NCBI GenBank assembly: GCA_017654935.2
Contig: CM065704.1
Span: 16,450,568 to 16,514,567 of the forward strand
DNA length: 64,000 nucleotides
Direction: 5' to 3'
Source of the DNA: Phymorhynchus buccinoides
Lineage: Eukaryota; Mollusca; Gastropoda; Neogastropoda; Raphitomidae
Each line of letters opens with the position of its first letter. Positions within the stretch are counted from its first letter, which is position 1. The translations under genes were made by a program, and so were the position numbers. This document shows, piece by piece, positions 57,409 through 64,000 of this stretch. The notes beneath the pieces are model-generated. The model saw only the letters and a list, made by a program, of their open reading frames with translations, did not search any database and was not told the DNA's origin.

Positions 57409-58205
57409 TTAACCCTTTCACCGCCAAAGTCGCATTTTAGCACCACAGTGATTTAAAACCTATGTCACTAAAAGGGGTGTGCCTGTCGCATTAAAATAGG
57501 TAGCTCGTAAAAATAAGTAGCTCGCTACTATGACAGTGTGTATTTGCGACAACCACAAATTTCACTTTTTCTGTACTTTACTTTAACCATTTAACTAGCC
57601 CTAACCCTAACCCTATCCCTAACCCTAGAAAAAAGTGAAATTTGTGGTTCATGCTCAATGTCGCAAATACACACTGTCACAGGTAGCGAGCTACTTATTT
57701 TTACGAGCTACCTATTTTCATGCGACAGTGCCTAATATACGAAAACGAGTGAAAACGGGAGAAAACAGAAGCGAAAGTGCATTTTTGATCGTAAACAAGA
57801 ACAAAAAAATTTTTATTTGTCTAAACCCTTCCAATTTTTGCATAGATTTGATCTTTAATCGACTGTTGATCCATATTTAGATGTAATTTCCGATCTGCAT
57901 TTTTTTTTTATAAACCAGCTTCCGCTAGCCATTACTTCCGCCGACTGAACTTTTTTCCACTTCTCACAATTGTACCATACTATTAAATATTAATGAAACT
58001 TGGCAGAAAGGTTCCTTAGATGCTGCCCATGGTGTTAAAATTGACGTAATGACCCAAGATCAGCGTAATCCCTTTGAATCTTATTTTATATATAATATAG
58101 GCTGTCACAGAAGAATCCCCAATACTGCAGATGGATTTTGTTCTCTGCCCAGGTAAATGTAATGTTAACTTGTGGCTGAAATATGGCTGGCGGTGAAAGG
58201 GTTAA
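57409..58205. mobile_element. piggyBac-type MITE split by hairpin H3
   Basis: TTAA-CCCTTTCACCGCC at 57409 runs to TGTCACTAAAAGG at about 57476. The family sequence resumes near 58080 (TATTTTATA, GTCACAGAAGAATCC) and ends GGCGGTGAAAGGG-TTAA at 58205. The interior 57477-58080 is foreign. Confidence 0.75.
57478..57735. repeat. Hairpin element H3 with telomere-like loop
   Basis: GCCTGTCGCATTAAAATAGG then TAGCTCG on the left and CGAGCTACCTATTTTCATG then CGACAGTGC on the right form long arms. The middle is ACCCTAACCCTATCCC flanked by AAAAAAGTGAAATTTG and its mirror. Confidence 0.8.
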
Positions 58206-58229
58206 CGAGCTAGGAATTTTAAAACCCGA

Positions 58230-59600
58230 CACGCCGTACACGTAGTAGCAAGGCCCAACTGCAAGAGTTATCGAACGTGTTTTTGCCAAGAGTTATCCCC
58301 AAATCCGGTTTTGTGAAAACGTGTTCTGATGGGTTATTTCTGGCTCAGATAACAGCTTTTCTATTGGTCAAAGAGCTGAATACTCAACCAATAAAATTTG
58401 AGAAGACATGAAAGCTTCGGTGAATCAACATTAGAGTCGGCTGAAATCGCGGGAAGGAGTTGAAAAGTTGATAAATACACGTCTTTGTATCGCTATTTCC
58501 TACTACGGCACGACTCACCCGGTCGTGATCATATATTTCTGGTAGTTTAGACATTGCTTAAGAAAATCCTGTAAAAAAAAGAAGAGAAATGTGAGCAGGG
58601 CATGTCTAAAAAACGATTTTGGTGGATTTTGGTAAAGCGTTTTTTGCTGATTTGTGCCTGTGGTGTGGAGCTATTGCCTCGATCAGCAAGTCAGCAGTTT
58701 TTGTCTCGATCATTCAGGACATGGACAATGTTTGTTGTTGATATAGTTTGATTTAAACTCTAGCCTTTGTAATAATGTAGCTGGACATAATTATAAGCAG
58801 ATGATATTTCAGTCATTTTTTTATAGCTTTTATTGACAGCTCAGAGTCTGTGAGACTGAGAGCTCTCGTCACGAAGAGGTCACTCGCAGCTGAGCAGTTC
58901 CAGAGTTGTTTTTTTTGTTCCCTTTCTCCTGAAGAGAGACTCTTCTGCTTAAATTAATTTATAATTGCTTGTTGCTGGAAGTGGGGCCTGTTCCTTTCCA
59001 GGTGAACTGGGGGTTTAATGGTCTTAAGTTCTTAACCCAGTACAACTAAAAAACTACAAGCATTAAGCCTTTATTTCTTTATGAGTCTATCTGTCCCTCT
59101 TCTGTCTAACTCTAAGGCCTAACTTTTCAGTTTCTTCTCACTCTCAGGCTTTGAGCCTTTCTTTCTTTTCCGCAGACTATTATGTCGCTGTATTTGGGAG
59201 GATCTACGGGAATGCGTAAGACAACAAACTATCAAGAAGAAGGAAGTGGATAGGAGAAAAAGAAGAAATATAGAAAGTTTGGCCCAGCCAGCCAGGTCCC
59301 GCTAATCGGTCCCTAACATGATGCCGTGCCAAGCAGACTCAGCATGCAGGAAGCGTGTTGATCTTGTTGGGTGGTTGGCTGGTGGAGTTGATCAACTCGC
59401 CACACGTTTCCTAAATTCCTCCTTGTGTGAACAAACCCCCAAAACGTTATGTAGCCCCAACATAGGGGAGTCAAAGGAGACGTTTCATTGCCATTGGCCA
59501 CCCCTGGCCCTGCTCTCCTTGGCACCTACTTTCTGCGGGCTTTTGTTCTTTGTTCTGATGACTGATATGATGAATCACAGTTTCAGTTTTAGCACTCCTG
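58230..59600. other. No gene supported
   Basis: Mixed composition with CCAAT-like motifs near 58365-58395. Several short ORFs exist but none has codon or splice support. Confidence 0.3.
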
Positions 59601-59603
59601 TCT

Positions 59604-59837
59604 CAGGGCTCCCAGGGACCCCTATTTTGGGGTCTATGATTGTATGAAGCACTAAAATTCTACAGGACCCTCCAAAAGAATGTGCTGGGGGTCCCAGGGA
59701 TGCACTAGAAAAATTATTTTTAGCATTCGTAATGCCACTGGGAGTGGGACCCTCTATCCCGCCTCTTGGACCCTCTATAGTCACTAAGTGAAGGAGTCCC
59801 TGGGACCCCTTGTTTTGCGGGATGATTGGGAGCCCTG
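59604..59837. mobile_element. hAT-like MITE, CAGGGCTCCCA family
   Basis: CAGGGCTCCCAGGGACCCC to GGGAGCCCTG with TGTCT directly repeated at both flanks (5 bp). 234 bp. Confidence 0.8.
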
Positions 59838-60414
59838 TGTCTGTCATGACGTGTAGTATTTTACATTTTTTATTTTGTTATTGTTAATGTACTATTGCTA
59901 CTAAGTCGAACAAGTGGCAAAGTCTCATTTAAAATTACTCTAATCAGGAGAATTTTTATTTATAATCATGACGTAAGCCTTTTAAGGTATAGCACATACG
60001 TTGGATCTGGGACAATCAGTCTGAAAATCTTATTCTTGTTACCTTTTACAGACAGTAGGATTTTTTTTTTAAACTGATGACTCAACGTTTATTGTTGGAG
60101 AATAAAGCAATCTTTCTTTCATTATTGTTAATGGTTTACACAACCTTAGATAAACCCATTAGTATTTTTCTTTATCATTATTGTCATAGTTATTCAATAC
60201 AACAGATTCCATTGTTTAATGTACATCATGCCTTGTTTTTCTTCATACAGGTGCCAGTTCTGTGTTGATGGTTATGTGTAGTTGTCTCCCTTGATCAAGG
60301 CTAGATCAGTATTCCACTTCATGTGGAGGCGTTTTTAATATATATGTGAAATTAGGTATTCCAAAGCCCTGCCTTGCAGCTGTGACAAACTGCCCAGAAT
60401 GCCGATTTTTGCTT

Positions 60415-60950
60415 GTTTTCAACTTTCATTTTTTCCTTCCTGAATGAAAATTATGAATAAAAACTCATACCAAATTGTACTTCTGTCTTTTGTGGTTCTA
60501 TTGGTGTGCTTTTTATTCTTGTGTATGATGTGTTATTATTTTAAAACATTTGTTGAAAATACCAACCGTATTGGAGTTTTTGGCCGCCGACAAGCCTTCT
60601 GACTAAGGCCGTCGGCACCCCCCGGCACTTCATGGCTTTGGATGAGCCTGCCCATTTACTCAATATTAACTAAAGTGGTTCTATCTAAAAGGAAATTGAA
60701 TGCTCTTTAAAACCATGTACTTTTTGAAAGGGTGGGGTAATGTTAAGCTGGTTAAAATTTAGTTCAAACTTTTCAAAGTAAAATTTCTGATCGAAAATGA
60801 CAACATTTTTGCGTGAAAGTTACACCGATCGAAAGCTTGAGGTTTTCTCTTCCCGTGACGACATGTTCTATTTGTATCCGACCAATGGGCAGGCTCAACC
60901 ACGAGCCCAAATTCCGCGAAGCGCGTGACCTCATTCAGCCATTTACAACT
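60415..60950 (+). repeat. Left arm of 3.2-kb inverted duplication
   Basis: Complementary to 63060-63583 over about 500 bp with scattered substitutions and small indels. It contains an AATAAA poly(A) signal at about 60456, a CCCCGGCACTTCATGGC block, a CCAAT box at about 60880 and a GTGACGACATG block. The divergence excludes a simple assembly fold-back. Confidence 0.85.
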
Positions 60951-60957
60951 GGCCGAC

Positions 60958-62021
60958 AAAAATGGCGCACGCACGACAACGCTAACAGAGGTTCAGTTTC
61001 ATCGCGAAAATATTGCCCATCTTGAAATTATCTACGATATTGATTCCATGCTAGGTGAGTATTGCTGTTTAAGATTATAATCGTGCATTTTTTATGCATA
61101 TATGATGATGTAAAGTTTTGTATTTCCGTAAAACATGACATCGTTCTTGAGCTAGAAATCAAATCTTTGACACGGCGAGCAGTCGAGTACTATCGAAGCC
61201 GAGCTAATTTTTTCTCATCATGTAAACCGATCATAACCATTATAGATGTTTTGGAAAAAGCCTATTATTAACGCTTAAAGATGTAATTAGGAATAAAATT
61301 GAAAGATTTTAAAGAAATCGATCAAAATGTGAGATCACGTGATGTTGAAAAAATGGTCTGTCTGACTAGTTAGACTGAGTGACTTCCCTTGGCAATATTC
61401 GATTCTGTTTTTCGATCGGCCTAGGCCTAGGATCAGAATTATATTTCCTCGTTTTTTGCCCAATACTTATTCAAATCAGTAATTGTTTTGGTTAAAATTA
61501 TTGCGCTTCTAGACTTCTGCATGTATTTTGCAAAAGATTCAACTGTTTGTTTCTGAATTGAAAACCTTTAGTCAGTAAAGTGAAGCATCTTCAACTTCAA
61601 GTTCAACCCAGATTCTGAGATAGAGAGGAATATCATGCTAGGCCTAAGTAAACGTTGTCTTGGCCTAGACCTACGGCTACCAACAAAATCGAAACTAGTT
61701 AATGCTAAGCAAAACTACAAAAAACAGTCAATTGTTCTCAATATTGTGTTTCATTAACAATGAACAGATACTGGAGAATGCACACACACTAACAATACAT
61801 TGAATGATTGATAAAGGTCTGCTGTTTCTCATTCACAAACATGAGATTTTGATTTCTGCACGCTTTATTTTACACACACACACACACACACTACAAGGAA
61901 CTTAACTCAAGCACCTAGCAACCCAATAATAAACATACAATTAAAGACCCAACAACACACAGTGCATGTGGATGTACCTGAATTAAGACAATTTGATGCA
62001 GTTTCAGGCAACTGACTTCCT

Positions 62022-62056
<35 letters not shown>

Positions 62057-62572
62057 GGCATGGGAATTGTCCGCGAAATTTTTTTTAAAGGCAAACTTTA
62101 AGTTACTAAATACTTCAATTTTTATAATATTATATTTTAATGCTGTAAAAATGGGGGGGGGGGGCTTTTCAGATTTTTTTGTCTCTGACAATTCCCATGC
62201 CTGCTCTCTCTCTCTCGCGCGCGCACACACACACACACTAAGGGGAGAGAGAGACTAAATTTTATATATGCGCTTAAAATTTTAAAAACGAAGTTCAACA
62301 AAGACATAATATAATTATAATAATTTTATTAATAGCTCACACACATGCAAATATGCATGCACATACGCACATAACCTTTCTCTCGTTCTGTGTGTGCGAC
62401 TAAATTAATACAATGTTCTATTGCATTGCCTGACCTAGGGCCCAACATCCATGGTCGTCAACGACTGACAGGAGGTCAACTACCACCTGATGTGATTCAT
62501 AATCACCGTACTGGGAGTGGGCCAATTAGGAGTTTTCAAATAAATTTTGGAGATTCGTTTCAGATTATTTAA
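60958..62572 (+). other. Possible two-exon transcript between the inverted arms
   Basis: An exon-like segment ends ATGCTAG|GTGAGT (donor after 61054). A second segment begins after CATTGCCTGACCTAG at about 62438. Joined, the frame reads MLGPNIHGRQRLTGGQLPP and runs 46 codons to a TAA near 62572. An AAAATGGCG motif lies 90 bp upstream of the donor. I do not recognise the peptide. Weak evidence; it could be a captured gene fragment. Confidence 0.2.
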
Positions 62573-63059
62573 ATATTAGCTTCATTTTACTTTGTCTTTG
62601 AAAAAAAAGATGGGAAAATTATATTTCAGGTGGGGACTGTGGATTGAAGGTTGTTTTTTCCCCTCAAGTTTAAATTCATGTAAGGACTTCACAACAGAAT
62701 CTTAACGCAAAGCACTTGTGGTGTCTTGCTTAGTTGCTAAAGATGAAAATATATGGAAGTATTCATTTCGGAAAATAAAAGTTAAATCAAAGAACTGACG
62801 CATATATTCTGTTTTATTATGTTGCAGGTGGCGAAATGGTTCCAAGATCTGATTCCTGCTTCCGGGTTTCCACCTGAATGTGCCAGGAACCTCTCAGGAC
62901 TGAGGGAAACTCACCTGTCAAAGCATTGCTTGCCAAAGAATTTGACGTTGTCATTTTGAATAATGCATTACGGCATAACTCAATCAAGTCTATGTGCATC
63001 ATGCAAAAATATTTGTTTTTTGTTCCTTGTTGTATTGTTGTCCGCCAGCTAGTGAATGA

Positions 63060-63583
63060 TCACTTGACGTCACGCGCTGCACGCCTTTTTGGCAATTGTT
63101 TGAGCATGCCCATTGGTCGGATAAAAATAGAACATGTTGTCACGGGAAGAGGAAACCCCAAGCTTTCGATCGGTGTAACTTTTATGCAAAAATGTTATTT
63201 TCGATAAGACATTTTATTTTGAACAGTTTGAACTAAATTTTAACCAGCTTAACATTGCCCCACCCTTTCAAAAAGTACATGGTTTTAAAGAGCATTCAAT
63301 TTTCTTTTAGATAGAACCATTTTAGTTAATATTGAGTAAAGGGGCACGCTCATCCAAAGCCATGAAGTGCCGGGGGGTGCCGACGGCCTTAGTCTGAAGG
63401 CTCTGGCGGCGGCCAAAATCTCCAATACGGTTGGTATTTTCAACAAATATTTAAAAATAATAACACATCATACACAAGAATAAAAAGCACACCAATAAAA
63501 CCACAAAAGACAGAAGTACAATTTGGTATGAGTTTTTATTCATAATTTTCATTCAGGAAAAAAAAAAAAGAAAGTTGAAAATG
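63060..63583 (-). repeat. Right arm of 3.2-kb inverted duplication
   Basis: Mirror of 60415-60950: CCCATTGGTCGGATAAAAATA, CACGGGAAGAGGAAACCCC, CTTTCGATCGGTGTAACTTT, and a TTTTTATTCATAATTTTCAT (poly(A) signal in reverse). The spacer between arms is about 2.1 kb. Confidence 0.85.
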
Positions 63584-64000
63584 TGAAAAAATTACAAATT
63601 TGAATATTTTTGTTAAAAAAAGCATAAAATTTTTAAATGTTTTGTAAATTTAGCACTTTTACTTGTTTTCAGAGTAGAGGACATTAAAAACTTGACAATT
63701 TGGTATAAAGGGCAACTCAGTAGCATTAAAAATGAAAAAGTTATAGCAATTTGAAAAACCTTCAAAATTGATCCTTTTTGGCCAGGCGCTCAAATTCGAT
63801 GATGTACCATTTTCATTGGACCAGTATGATGTAACTATCACAAACAGAGTTCTGAAAAAAATTGAGCATAATCTCTTTATCACTATAAAGTTGTAATCAA
63901 GATTTTGTAGTTATGGTACTGAAAACAACTGTGTACCAGACCTTTGAAATACCCCCATTGTGCGATTTTGTTCCAAGAATCTGTGGAAATAACTTAATTT
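63584..64000. other. AT-rich end of window
   Basis: No supported feature. Confidence 0.3.

Larger units (their letters stand above)
57185..58226. repeat. Hairpin element H2, split by a nested MITE
   Basis: The left arm begins ATTCCTAGCTCGTTAAAATT then CCTAGCTCGC. The mirrored right arm is cut at its TTAA by the MITE at 57409-58205 and resumes CGAGCTAGGAAT to about 58220. The loop holds ACCTAACCCTAACCG-type repeats. Confidence 0.7.

Noticed and set aside
60415..63583. Assembly fold-back artefact
   Set aside because: The two arms differ by many substitutions and indels, which an artefact would not show.

Overview
The window is eukaryotic nuclear DNA: spliced genes with GT-AG introns, long AT-rich introns, abundant microsatellites, LINE fragments, many short inverted-repeat transposons and TTAGGG-type telomere-like motifs. 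The mixture suggests a lophotrochozoan, most likely a gastropod mollusc. That is inference from repeat style and protein flavour, not a species identification. No rRNA, tRNA gene or CRISPR array is supported.

The main result is one minus-strand locus covering about 2.8 to 54.5 kb. Two constant exons (A, 53775-54456; B, 50761-51012) join in frame and encode about 297 residues from the first internal Met. They carry a Ser-rich region, basic clusters, a SUMO-type IKEE site and a His/Gln-rich stretch. Exon B ends with one leftover base. Downstream on the same strand lie seven separate ORF blocks, each with a good AG acceptor in the matching phase and each with its own stop: T1 25734-26101, T2 21219-21739, T3 18383-18720, T4 16120-16457, T5 14387-14673, T6 10285-10820, T7 2778-2989. 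Five (T1-T4, T6) encode a cysteine-rich finger like the C-terminal DNA-binding domain of piggyBac transposases. Two (T5, T7) encode arginine-rich tails ending in PPY-like residues. This has the layout of loci such as Drosophila lola or mod(mdg4), where one common N-terminus is joined to exchangeable DNA-binding 3' exons. Several terminal exons are followed by tandem arrays made from their own last codons. A 59-bp satellite at 4.7-6.5 kb aligns with the tail of T6.

Inside the large intron between exon B and T1 sits a second system at 39191-48652: a 9.46-kb DNA transposon with terminal inverted repeats and a 10-bp target duplication. It carries a four-exon minus-strand gene with basic N-terminal exons, a transposase-like core and a vertnin/OTU-like C-terminal part. 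The gene is broken by a stop, frameshifts and a 15-copy in-frame minisatellite. A 1.7-kb element at 30609-32312 has related termini and a palindromic motif repeated about every 180 bp.

The rest, region by region: 0-2.7 kb, a hairpin with telomere-like core and short repeats; 3.0-3.5 kb, GAAA/GGAA tract; 6.5-9.65 kb, a damaged LINE with EN, RT and RNase H; 11.5-12.2 kb, a 33-bp array; 15.3-19.9 kb, a 2.1-2.4 kb tandem duplication holding T4 and T3; 22-33 kb, microsatellites, a Helitron-like element, a LINE insertion with target duplication and an 80-bp tandem array; 33-39 kb, Tigger-like and other inverted-repeat elements; 48.8-53.7 kb, dispersed repeats and a 39-bp array around exon B; 54.5-55.6 kb, a Ginger-like element and a promoter-like first exon; 56-58.2 kb, nested hairpins with telomere-like loops; 60.4-63.6 kb, a long diverged inverted duplication.
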